Below are positions 1-8,274 of a stretch of 10,250 nt of DNA, in pieces. The DNA comes from an uncultured Clostridia bacterium (GTDB lineage Bacteria > Bacillota > Clostridia > TANB77 > CAG-508). Under the pieces are notes generated by a model. The model saw only the letters and a program-made list of their open reading frames with translations, made no database searches and was not told where the DNA came from. Position 1 is the first letter of the stretch. Every line of letters starts with the position of its first letter. Both the position numbers and the translations under genes were made by a program. Location of the stretch: assembly GCA_947627785.1 (NCBI GenBank), contig CANQXC010000026.1, positions 1 to 10,250 of the forward strand, read 5' to 3'.

Positions 1-3
1 AAA

Positions 4-3000
4 ATGGCAGCAAATTATGAAGTAGCAAGAGGAAGTAATAAAGGAACATATCCAATATATAGATTAAATGAAAATTTCAAATTCATACAAAAAACTTATA
101 ATATACTAAATGAACATATAAAGAAAAACATTAGTATATATCCAGCGGGAGAATGGTTATTAGATAACTTTTATATTATAGAAGAAACAGTAAAAAATAT
201 AAATAATGAGATAACAGAAAAGAAATATAGAAACTTTCCAAGTATAACAAATGGTATGTATAAAGGTTTTGCAAGAATATATGTATTAGCAACAGAAATG
301 GTTGCATATACAGATAATACAATAGATGAAGAAACTTTAAATTTATGCTTATCAGCGTATGAAAGAAAGAAAACTCTAAGCATGGAGGAAATTTGGAATT
401 TACCAGTATTTTTAAACATAGCGATAATAGAAAATATAAGAACAATTTGTGAAAAAATATATTTAAGTCAAATTCAAAAATATAAGGTAGAAGAATTAGT
501 AGAAAGATTAATAGAAAAAAAAGAAGCTAGCAAACAAGAATTTAAAAAGGTAAGAGAAACCACAAAAATATATAAAAATGCAAGTTATCCATTTATAGAG
601 TATTTGTCATATAAACTAAAAAGATATGGAAAAAATGCCATACCATATTTAAACATTTTAGAAGAACAAGTAGATAAAATGGGAATGACAGTATCAGAGG
701 TTATAAGAAAAGAACATTTTGATATTGCAATTCAAAAAGTTTCAATAGGAAATAGTATAACAAGTATAAGAGAAATTTCAAGAATAAACTTTTTAAGTCT
801 ATTTGAAGAAATAAATGGTGTAGAAGAATTATTAAGGCAAGATCCAGCAAATATTTACGAAAAAATGGATTACAAAACTAAAGAATATTATAGAAATGCA
901 ATAAAAAAACTATCAGAAAAAACTAAAGCATCTGAAATATATATAACTAAAAAAACAATAGAACTAGCAAGTAAAGCAAATGGTGAAAAACAAAGACATA
1001 TAGGTTATTACTTAATAGGAAAAGGAACAACAAAATTAAAAAACGCATTAGGAATAAAGACTAATAAGAAAATTAGAAAAGAAAAATTATATATTGTTTC
1101 AATATATATAGTAACAGCAATACTTACAATTCTGTTTGGAGTTTATTTAAGTAAAAGAACAAATCTATTTTTAACAATAATAATTTCTATCTTTGCAATA
1201 ATTCCAATTTCTGAAATATATATTCAAATATTAAATTACTGTTTAGGAAAAATTGTAAAACCAAAATTATTGCCAAAGCTTGCACTTACAGAAGGAGTTC
1301 CAAATGAACTTTCAACCATGGTAGTAATACCAACAATTATAAACAATAAAGAAAAAGTAAAAGAATTATTTAAAAAGTTAGAAATATATTATTTAGCAAA
1401 TAAAGAAGAAAATATATATTTTTCTGTACTTGGTGATTGTACTTCCTCAAATAATGAGAAAGAAGATTTCGATGAAGAAATTATTAAGCAAGGAAAAGAA
1501 GAAGCAAAAAGATTAAATGAAAAATATGCAAAGCAAGGTAAAGAAAAATTTTATTTTCTATATAGAGATAGAGTCTGGAATTCTAGTGAGAAATGTTATT
1601 TAGGCTGGGAAAGAAAAAGAGGAATGCTTTGCCAGTTTAATCAATATTTATTAACAGGAGAAAACAAATTTAGGGTAAACACAATAAAACAAAAGTTAAA
1701 TATTAAGTATGTAATAACGCTAGACTCAGATACAAACCTTGTGCTCGGCACTGCAAAAGAATTAATAGGTGCAATGGCACATATTTTAAATAAACCTGTT
1801 TTAGATAAAGATAAAAATATAATAATAGATGGTCATGCTCTTATACAACCACGAGTTGGAGTCGATTTGCCATCAAGCAGAAAAAGCTTATTAACAAGGT
1901 TATATTCTGGTATGGGAGGAACAGACTCATATACAAATGCTGTTTCAGACATATACCAAGATAATTTTGATGAAGGTATTTTTACAGGTAAAGGAATATA
2001 TGATTTAGAATTATTCCATAAAATACTATGTGATGAAATACCAGAGAATAAAGTATTAAGCCATGACTTGTTAGAAGGAAGTTATTTAAGATGTGGCCTT
2101 GCAACAGATATATTAGTATTAGATGGATTTCCATTTAAGTACAGTAGTTACGTTGCAAGACAACATAGATGGGTTAGAGGAGATTGGCAAATTTCAGGTT
2201 GGCTAAAAAATATAATTACAATAAAAGATAATAAAAGAAGGGTAAATCCATTAAATGCAATATCAAAATTTAAGATACTAGATAATTTAAGAAGAAGTTT
2301 AATTCCAGTAACTGCATCTATTCTTTTAATAATTGCAGCAATATTTGAATTATTAGATATAGGAAATAGTATAATTACTATAATTGCAATAATTACACTT
2401 GCAATGCCAACATTACTAGATATATTAAATTACATTGTATTTAGAAAAAATGTAAATACAGAATCTGTATCTGCTCATAGAAATATAGTAAAATCAATAA
2501 GTGGAATAAAGGCAAGTATTATGAGAGGTTTTTTAGAAATAATTTTCTTACCAAACAAAGCATATTCCATGATAAATGCAATAATAAAAACCATATATAG
2601 ATTAAATGTATCAAAACAAAATTTGTTAGAATGGATGACATCAGAAGAAGCAGAAAAACAGAGCAAAAATACCTTGGCATCATATTACAAAAATATGCTA
2701 CCAAATTCAATAACTGGAGCAATAGTAATTGTTCTAGGTTTAATTTATTTAAAAGTTTCATTTTTAGTTTTGGGAGTATTATTTTTAATAGCTCCATTAA
2801 TGGCATGGTATATAAGTCAGGAAGAAGTAGAAAAGAAACAAGTAGAAACAATAACAAAGCAAGATATAGAATATTGTGTAGAAATAGGAAGAAAAACTTG
2901 GAAATTTTTTGAGGATAATATAAACGAAACAAATAATTTTCTGCCACCAGATAATTATCAAGAAGATAGGAAAGAAAAAGTAGCACATAGAACATCTCCA

Positions 3001-6000
3001 ACAAATATTGGTTTAGGCTTGCTTGCAGTAATTTCAAGTTATGATTTAGGATTTATAGATTTAGAAGCTTGTATAAGTTTATTAGATAAAATGTTACAAA
3101 CAATAGAAAAATTGCAAAAGTGGAATGGACATTTATATAACTGGTATAATACAAAAACCTTAGAACCATTATTTCCAAGATATATTTCAACAGTTGATAG
3201 TGGAAACTTTATAGGATATTTATACACATTAAAACAATTCATAATACAAGAGATAAATAATCAAGAACAGAAAACAAGAATGGTAAATATAATAGATACA
3301 ATTATAGATAACACAGATTTTTCTATATTATATGATTACAAAAAAAGACTATTTTCAATAGGTTTTAATGTAGAAGAGAATAAATTAACAGATTCATATT
3401 ATGATTTATTAGCATCTGAAGCAAGACAAGCAAGTTTAATAGCAATAGCAAAAAGAGATGTACCAGCAAAGCATTGGAGCAGTTTAAGCAGAACACTTAC
3501 AAATTTGAAAAGATATAAAGGCTTAATATCATGGTCTGGAACAGCATTTGAATATTTAATGCCAAATGTAAATATCAGAAGATATAAGGGGAGCTTACTT
3601 GATGAGTCGTGCAGATTTATGCTTATGAGTCAAAAAGAATATACTAAGCAATTAGGTATACCTTGGGGAATTTCAGAGGCAGCTTTTAGCTTAAGAGATT
3701 TGAATAATAATTATCAATATAAAGCATTTGGAATACCATGGCTTGGATTGAAGCGTGGACTAGAAGAAGATATGGTAGTATCTTCTTATGCAATATTTTT
3801 AAGTTTAATATATGATGCAAAAGGTGCAATAAAAAATTTAAGAACACTTGAGAAACAAGAAATGTATGGAGATTATGGTTTTTATGAATCTATTGATTAT
3901 ACAATATCAAGACTAAAATATGGTGAAAGTTATGAAGTTGTTAAAACATATATGGCACATCACCAAGGCTTAATATTGTTATCAATAAATAACTTAGTAA
4001 ATAAAGAAATATTAATTGAGAGATTTAGTAGTAACCCAGAGATAGAAGCAGTTGACATTTTATTACAGGAACGTATGCCAGAAAAGGCAATTATTACAAA
4101 AGAAAAGAAGGAAAAGGTACAAAAATTAAAAATACAAGATTATGAAAATTATACTGAAAGGGTTTATACAAAATTTAATCAAAACTTAAATGCCTCAAAT
4201 GTAATTTCAAATGGCGAATATACAATAGTTTCAAACTTAAAAGGTATTGGTTATAGTAAATTTGGAAATTTACTAATTAATAGATATAAAGAAACTGCAG
4301 ATTATAATCAAGGCATATTCTTTTATATAAAGAATTTAGGAACGAAACAAATATGGGCAAACACACCAGAGAAAAAATCAAAAGTTGTTTTCGCGCCAGA
4401 TGTTATAAAATATGTTAGAACAGAAGGAAGTATAGAAACAAAAACAAAAATAACTGTTGCTCCAGAAGATAATTTAGAAATAAGAAGATTGGAACTTAAA
4501 AATAATGGAAATAATATAGAAACTTTAGAGGTAACAAGTTATTTTGAACCAGTACTTTCAACTGATAAACAAGACTATGCACATACAGCTTTTAACAATT
4601 TGTTTTTAATATTTAAAGAGATAGAAAATGGTGGAATATTAATAAAAAGAAAGAAAAGAGAAGCAAAACAAAAAGAAGTATATGTGGGAGTAAACTTATA
4701 TACTGAAAGTGAAACTATAGGTGATGGAGAATATGAAATAGATAAAGAAAAATTTATGGGCAAAGGAAATTTCAAAGTGCCAGAGGCTATAAAGGATTCC
4801 AAACCTTTCACTAAAAATTTAGGACTATCCACAGACCCAGTTCTTGCAATGAAAAAAACAGTAAAAATAATGCCACGAGAAAGTGTAATATTAGATTTAG
4901 TTATATCAGTATCTTATGATGAAGAAGAAACGAAGCAAGTTTTACAGAATTATTTGGCAACAAATACAGTATCAAAAACGTTTGAGTTATCAAGAGCAAA
5001 AACAGAAGCGGAAACAATTTATTTGGGACTAAAAGGAAAGGATATAGAAAAGTACCAAAAAATCTTATCATATTTAATGTTCCAAAATCCAATGAAAAAG
5101 CACATTTTAGAGCATTTGCCAAATAGAGTATATGCACAAAGCGAATTGTGGAAATATGGAATATCAGGAGATTTACCAATATTATTAGTAAGAATAGAAG
5201 ACGTAAACGATATGTATGTAATAAGAGATGTTTTAAAAGCTTTTGAATTTTTCAGAAGCAAAAACATAAAGATTGATTTAGTAATATTAAACGAAGAAAA
5301 GAATAGTTATGAACATTTTATTAAATTTGAGATAGAAACAGAAATACAAAATAAACAATTAGCATTTTTGAGAAACGCATTTGGTGGAATATTTGTAATT
5401 AATGAAAAAGAAATTTCAAAAGAAGATGTAGATTTATTAGAATTTAGATGTAATTTAGAACTTAATAGTTCACTTGGCAACATAGAAGGACAACTTAGGG
5501 ACTTAGAAGAAGAACATGAAGATAAAATAAAGAACATTGGTGAAGAAAATAGACCAATATCAATTCTAAATACAGAGATGGAAAGCCTTCCAGAAGATTA
5601 TAGCAACTTAAAATATTATAATGATTATGGTGGTTTTTCAGAAGATGGTTTAGAATATAAAATTAGGATAAATAAAAATAATAAATTACCAACAGCATGG
5701 AGTAATATTCTTGCAAATCCAAGCTTTGGAACAGTAATTACGCAAAATATGGGAGGCTTTACTTGGAGTAAAAACAGTAGGCTTAATAGAATATCTGCAT
5801 GGAATAATAGCAGTAATATTGATATACCTTCAGAAATTATATATTTTAAAGATAAAGCAACAGGTAGAGTTTGGAGCTTGTGTGAAAATATAAGTACAGA
5901 ACCACAAGAATATTATATAAGATATGGATTCCGGCTATGTAAACCTAAAAACAATAAAAGATCAGATAATACAAGAATTAGAAACATTTGTAGCAAAAGA

Positions 6001-6006
6001 AAATAA
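4..6006 (+). CDS. ndvB: Cyclic beta-1,2-glucan synthase, N-terminal piece: GT84 synthase and glucoamylase-like domain
   Basis: This piece has 2000 residues, of which about 1976 are genuine; the last 24 or so are out of frame. Residues 1-360 are the N-terminal region with the family pattern AGEWLLDNFYIIEE. Hydrophobic segments lie near 362-382, 387-408, 767-784, 786-806, 903-918 and 920-937, giving about six membrane spans. Between spans 2 and 3 is the GT84 domain, with VVIPT (440-444), WERKRG (535-540), the nucleotide-sugar/metal site DSD (574-576), HDLLEG (687-692) and QHRW (720-723). Residues about 960-1330 form the glucoamylase-like domain thought to close the ring, with HRTSPTNIG (995-1003), WSGTAFEY (1177-1184), PWGISE (1220-1225) and MAHHQG (1318-1323). 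Beta-sandwich sequence of the GH94 type begins near 1384, and a second such region near 1873. In family members studied, the catalytic domains face the cytosol. The chosen ATG may be internal, because the frame is open to base 1. Confidence 0.88.
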   Translation: MAANYEVARGSNKGTYPIYRLNENFKFIQKTYNILNEHIKKNISIYPAGEWLLDNFYIIEETVKNINNEITEKKYRNFPSITNGMYKGFARIYVLATEMVAYTDNTIDEETLNLCLSAYERKKTLSMEEIWNLPVFLNIAIIENIRTICEKIYLSQIQKYKVEELVERLIEKKEASKQEFKKVRETTKIYKNASYPFIEYLSYKLKRYGKNAIPYLNILEEQVDKMGMTVSEVIRKEHFDIAIQKVSIGNSITSIREISRINFLSLFEEINGVEELLRQDPANIYEKMDYKTKEYYRNAIKKLSEKTKASEIYITKKTIELASKANGEKQRHIGYYLIGKGTTKLKNALGIKTNKKIRKEKLYIVSIYIVTAILTILFGVYLSKRTNLFLTIIISIFAIIPISEIYIQILNYCLGKIVKPKLLPKLALTEGVPNELSTMVVIPTIINNKEKVKELFKKLEIYYLANKEENIYFSVLGDCTSSNNEKEDFDEEIIKQGKEEAKRLNEKYAKQGKEKFYFLYRDRVWNSSEKCYLGWERKRGMLCQFNQYLLTGENKFRVNTIKQKLNIKYVITLDSDTNLVLGTAKELIGAMAHILNKPVLDKDKNIIIDGHALIQPRVGVDLPSSRKSLLTRLYSGMGGTDSYTNAVSDIYQDNFDEGIFTGKGIYDLELFHKILCDEIPENKVLSHDLLEGSYLRCGLATDILVLDGFPFKYSSYVARQHRWVRGDWQISGWLKNIITIKDNKRRVNPLNAISKFKILDNLRRSLIPVTASILLIIAAIFELLDIGNSIITIIAIITLAMPTLLDILNYIVFRKNVNTESVSAHRNIVKSISGIKASIMRGFLEIIFLPNKAYSMINAIIKTIYRLNVSKQNLLEWMTSEEAEKQSKNTLASYYKNMLPNSITGAIVIVLGLIYLKVSFLVLGVLFLIAPLMAWYISQEEVEKKQVETITKQDIEYCVEIGRKTWKFFEDNINETNNFLPPDNYQEDRKEKVAHRTSPTNIGLGLLAVISSYDLGFIDLEACISLLDKMLQTIEKLQKWNGHLYNWYNTKTLEPLFPRYISTVDSGNFIGYLYTLKQFIIQEINNQEQKTRMVNIIDTIIDNTDFSILYDYKKRLFSIGFNVEENKLTDSYYDLLASEARQASLIAIAKRDVPAKHWSSLSRTLTNLKRYKGLISWSGTAFEYLMPNVNIRRYKGSLLDESCRFMLMSQKEYTKQLGIPWGISEAAFSLRDLNNNYQYKAFGIPWLGLKRGLEEDMVVSSYAIFLSLIYDAKGAIKNLRTLEKQEMYGDYGFYESIDYTISRLKYGESYEVVKTYMAHHQGLILLSINNLVNKEILIERFSSNPEIEAVDILLQERMPEKAIITKEKKEKVQKLKIQDYENYTERVYTKFNQNLNASNVISNGEYTIVSNLKGIGYSKFGNLLINRYKETADYNQGIFFYIKNLGTKQIWANTPEKKSKVVFAPDVIKYVRTEGSIETKTKITVAPEDNLEIRRLELKNNGNNIETLEVTSYFEPVLSTDKQDYAHTAFNNLFLIFKEIENGGILIKRKKREAKQKEVYVGVNLYTESETIGDGEYEIDKEKFMGKGNFKVPEAIKDSKPFTKNLGLSTDPVLAMKKTVKIMPRESVILDLVISVSYDEEETKQVLQNYLATNTVSKTFELSRAKTEAETIYLGLKGKDIEKYQKILSYLMFQNPMKKHILEHLPNRVYAQSELWKYGISGDLPILLVRIEDVNDMYVIRDVLKAFEFFRSKNIKIDLVILNEEKNSYEHFIKFEIETEIQNKQLAFLRNAFGGIFVINEKEISKEDVDLLEFRCNLELNSSLGNIEGQLRDLEEEHEDKIKNIGEENRPISILNTEMESLPEDYSNLKYYNDYGGFSEDGLEYKIRINKNNKLPTAWSNILANPSFGTVITQNMGGFTWSKNSRLNRISAWNNSSNIDIPSEIIYFKDKATGRVWSLCENISTEPQEYYIRYGFRLCKPKNNKRSDNTRIRNICSKRK

Positions 6007-6352
6007 AATAAAAATAAACATTTTAAAATTAAAGAATAACTCTGGTGAAAGAAAAAATTTAAGAATTCTTTACTATATTAAACCAGTATTAGGAGAAGAT
6101 GAAATACAAAGTAACGGATATATAAATGTAAAAATGGAGAATAATGTTGTAACAGCACAAAACTTGTATACAGATAATTTTAAAGGAAATGTAGTATTTT
6201 GTGGAAGTAATGAAAAGATAAAATCATATACGGGAAGTAAGGATGAATTTATTGGAGATAAATCTATAGATAGACCAAGAGCAATAGATAGTGTAACTCT
6301 AAGTTCTCAAAATGGGCTTCGGAGAAAATTCATGTATTGCATTAGAAATTGA
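5924..6352 (+). CDS. Middle frame piece of the glucan synthase (GH94 beta-sandwich linker)
   Basis: This is not an independent gene. It is the stretch of the glucan synthase lying between the two frame breaks. Only about 5933-6315 is genuine in this frame, encoding the second half of the GH94-type beta-sandwich (GYVNLKT through VTLSSQNG). The first residues, before GYV, and the last 13 or so, after QNG, are out-of-frame read-through. The run EQ/ELETFVAKENKIKINILKLKNN corresponds to the family segment in which a beta strand precedes an 'L-x-N-x-S' turn. No ribosome binding site precedes the ATG at 5924, because the upstream bases are AT-only codons of the same gene. Separate translation is therefore unlikely. 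Confidence 0.6.
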   Translation: MDSGYVNLKTIKDQIIQELETFVAKENKIKINILKLKNNSGERKNLRILYYIKPVLGEDEIQSNGYINVKMENNVVTAQNLYTDNFKGNVVFCGSNEKIKSYTGSKDEFIGDKSIDRPRAIDSVTLSSQNGLRRKFMYCIRN

Positions 6353-7997
6353 AATTGATTTAGAAGCTTATGAAAATAGAGAGATAGTTCTATTCTTAGG
6401 TGAAGAAGATAATTTATTAAATGCAAAGGATATGGCATATAAATATTCTAAAATATCAAATTGTAGAGAGGAATTAAACAATGTAAAGAGATTCTGGTAT
6501 GAACTTTTAACAAGAATACAAGTAAAAACCCCATTAGAATCTATGAATATAATGTTAAATGGTTGGGCAATTTATCAAACAATAGTATCAAGATTATGGG
6601 CAAGAACAGGTTATTACCAATCAGGTGGAGCAATAGGCTTTAGAGATCAGTTACAAGATACTTTAGGTATAAAATATATAGCTCCAGAGATTATGAAAAA
6701 TCAGATAATAACTCAGTCAAGTCATCAATTTATAGAAGGCGATGTAGAGCATTGGTGGCATGATGAAACCGGAAGAGGCATAAGAACAAGATTTTCAGAT
6801 GATTTATTGTGGTTATGTTATGTAGTAACTGAGTATATAAATTATACAGGAGATGAAGAAATTTTAAATATAGAAACACCATATTTGGAAGGAGAAGAAT
6901 TAGCAGATGATTTAGATGAAAGGTACGATTTTTACCCACAATCTGAAATAAAAGGAACAATTTATGAGCATTGTATAAAAGCCATAGAAAAATCATTGAA
7001 TTTTGGAGAAAATGGCCTACCTAAAATAGGTTCGGGAGACTGGAATGATGGATTAAACACAGTAGGAAATAAAAGAAAAGGCGAAAGTGTATGGCTAGGA
7101 TTTTTCATTTATGAGGTTTTAACAAGATTTATACCAATTTGTGAGAAAAAAGGCGATTTAGATAAAGTAGAAAAATATAAAACTGTAAAAGAAAATTTAA
7201 AGAAAGCATTAAATACCGCAGGCTGGGATGGAAGATGGTTCAAAAGAGCATTTACAGATGATGGAGAACCAATAGGAAGTATAGAGAATGAAGAATGTAG
7301 AATAGATAGCATATCACAAAGTTGGGGAGTAATATCAGGTGCAGCAGATAATGATAAAAAATATATATCAATGGAAAGTTTAGAAAATCATTTAATAGAT
7401 AAAGAAAATGGAATAATCAAATTGCTGGACCCACCATTTAATAAAACAAAAATGGAGCCAGGGTATATAAAAGCATACTTGCCAGGAGTTAGGGAAAATG
7501 GAGGACAATACACACATGCAGCCATGTGGGCAATTATAGCATTTACGAAATTAGGTTTTGGTGATAAAGCCCTAGAATATTATAGAATGATAAATCCAAT
7601 AGAACATTCAAGAACTAAAGAAACAGCAATTAAATATAAGGTAGAGCCTTATTCTATTGCAGCAGATATATATGGTGCAGAAGGGCTTGCTGGAAGAGGA
7701 GGCTGGACATGGTATACAGGTTCAAGTAGTTGGTTTTATAAAGCAGGAATAGAAAATATATTGGGCTTAAATATAAAAAATGGAGTTTTAAAAATGGAAC
7801 CATGTATTCCAAAAGACTGGAAGGAATATAGCATAAAATATAGATATAAAGCAAGTATATATAATATTAAAGTTAAGAATGAAAATGGAAGAAATACAGG
7901 AGTAAGTAAGTTTTATCTAAATGGAAAAGAGGTTGAAGAAAAACAAGTAGTGTTAAATCCAGAAGGTGGAATTTATGATATATTAATTGAAATGTAA
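6312..7997 (+). CDS. ndvB: Cyclic beta-1,2-glucan synthase, C-terminal piece: GH94 phosphorylase-like domain
   Basis: This 561-residue piece carries the GH94 (former glycosyltransferase 36) catalytic barrel. In cyclic glucan synthases this domain phosphorolyses beta-1,2-glucan and so sets chain length before cyclisation. Visible motifs are GYYQSGGAIGFRDQLQDT (from about 6618), EGDVEHWWHDETGRGIRTRF followed by SDDLLWL (from about 6735), GSGDWNDG (residues 240-247 of this piece, containing the general-acid Asp region of GH94), GVRENGGQYTHAAMWA (near 7486) and GWTWYTGSSSWFYKAG (near 7701). All are well preserved. The ATG at 6312 has no Shine-Dalgarno sequence and lies at the frame break, so it is a fortuitous start. 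The genuine frame begins at about 6317 (FGENSCIALE). The gene ends in TAA, followed 15 bases later by a hairpin. Confidence 0.87.
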   Translation: MGFGENSCIALEIEIDLEAYENREIVLFLGEEDNLLNAKDMAYKYSKISNCREELNNVKRFWYELLTRIQVKTPLESMNIMLNGWAIYQTIVSRLWARTGYYQSGGAIGFRDQLQDTLGIKYIAPEIMKNQIITQSSHQFIEGDVEHWWHDETGRGIRTRFSDDLLWLCYVVTEYINYTGDEEILNIETPYLEGEELADDLDERYDFYPQSEIKGTIYEHCIKAIEKSLNFGENGLPKIGSGDWNDGLNTVGNKRKGESVWLGFFIYEVLTRFIPICEKKGDLDKVEKYKTVKENLKKALNTAGWDGRWFKRAFTDDGEPIGSIENEECRIDSISQSWGVISGAADNDKKYISMESLENHLIDKENGIIKLLDPPFNKTKMEPGYIKAYLPGVRENGGQYTHAAMWAIIAFTKLGFGDKALEYYRMINPIEHSRTKETAIKYKVEPYSIAADIYGAEGLAGRGGWTWYTGSSSWFYKAGIENILGLNIKNGVLKMEPCIPKDWKEYSIKYRYKASIYNIKVKNENGRNTGVSKFYLNGKEVEEKQVVLNPEGGIYDILIEM

Positions 7998-8012
7998 AAT
8001 TTTTTAAGTTAT

Positions 8013-8045
8013 TTGTAGACTAAGAATAATTTTCTTAGTCTACAA
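8013..8045 (+). terminator. Hairpin, probable rho-independent terminator after the glucan synthase
   Basis: A perfect 14-bp stem pairs 8013-8026 with 8032-8045 around a five-base loop. It starts 15 bases after the glucan synthase stop codon and is followed by TTTATT, a short and interrupted T tract. The stem is less GC-rich than a classic terminator, but this genome is extremely AT-rich. Position and symmetry support termination. The weak T tract is the main doubt. Confidence 0.65.
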
Positions 8046-8156
8046 TTTATTGTCTACAATGCACAGCCAATTATATGTACAAAGTAGCCAAACGCAGGAG
8101 TTCTATATTTTTTCTATAGTCTAATACTTAATATATAATAATTTTTAATGAAAGCA

Positions 8157-8185
8157 TTGAATTGCATGAGAAAAAGTAGTAAAAT
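8157..8185 (+). promoter_or_regulatory. Candidate sigma-A promoter for prfB
   Basis: TTGAAT at 8157-8162 and TAAAAT at 8180-8185 are separated by exactly 17 bases. Each hexamer is close to the housekeeping consensus (TTGACA and TATAAT). Transcription would start near 8192, giving a leader of about 80 bases. A second candidate lies downstream: TTAAAA at 8194-8199, then TATAAT at 8217-8222, also 17 bases apart. Its -10 box sits inside an inverted repeat. In such AT-rich DNA chance matches are common, so this call is moderate at best. Confidence 0.4.
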
Positions 8186-8262
8186 AGGTATTATTAAAAT
8201 TCGAACATAAAAAACATATAATATAGAGAAACATATTATAACAAAACAATTGTAGAAAATTT

Positions 8263-8268
8263 AGGAGG
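8263..8268 (+). promoter_or_regulatory. Strong ribosome binding site of prfB
   Basis: AGGAGG lies six bases before the ATG at 8275. This is a full-consensus Shine-Dalgarno sequence at good spacing, and it fixes the prfB start. No other in-frame ATG nearby has such a site. Confidence 0.85.
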
Positions 8269-8274
8269 AGAAAA

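Larger units (their letters stand above)
1..7997 (+). pseudogene. ndvB: Cyclic beta-1,2-glucan synthase (NdvB/ChvB family), frame broken twice
   Basis: This entry describes the whole gene across its three frame pieces. Skipping one base at 5931/5932 and one in the GGG at 6314-6316 gives a continuous product of about 2663 residues from the ATG at 4, close to the roughly 2800 usual for NdvB/ChvB. Family members polymerise UDP-glucose into beta-1,2-glucan, cyclise it, and trim chain length with a phosphorylase domain. Domain order is as expected: GT84 with about six membrane segments, glucoamylase-like domain, two GH94-type beta-sandwich regions, then the GH94 catalytic barrel. The joins read YGF-GYV and QNG-FGE, which match the family pattern at both places. 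Motifs on either side are intact, so the breaks are either sequence errors or very recent mutations. The frame is open to the left edge (AAA precedes the ATG) and no ribosome binding site is visible, so the true start is probably upstream. No transporter or modifying gene for the glucan is in view. Confidence 0.85.
7998..8274 (+). other. Intergenic region between glucan synthase and prfB
   Basis: This 277-base gap holds the terminator hairpin (8013-8045), then a second copy of the stem's right arm: GTCTACAAT at 8038-8046 is repeated at 8052-8060. It also holds promoter-like hexamers and an AT-only inverted repeat at 8217-8224/8233-8240 with an eight-base loop. The part from 8061 to 8130 shows no gene, tRNA or recognised riboswitch. 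A 20-codon open frame at 8148-8210 lacks a ribosome binding site and is not accepted. Confidence 0.7.

Noticed and set aside
2631..2912. Plus-strand 93-codon open frame in another frame
   Set aside because: It overlaps conserved glucan synthase sequence entirely and has no ribosome binding site or family resemblance.
2519..3037. Long minus-strand open frame of 172 codons inside the glucan synthase
   Set aside because: It is Leu/Phe/Tyr-rich, a mirror of AT-rich coding DNA, with no recognisable domain. It lies opposite conserved GT84-to-glucoamylase sequence. The other minus-strand frames are alike.
6312..6314. Independent start for a separate GH94 phosphorylase
   Set aside because: There is no ribosome binding site, the ATG falls exactly at the frame break, and the upstream sequence is the continuation of the same protein in another frame.
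8148..8210. Possible 20-codon small gene in the prfB leader
   Set aside because: It has no Shine-Dalgarno sequence, overlaps the best promoter candidate, and is lysine/isoleucine-rich as expected by chance.
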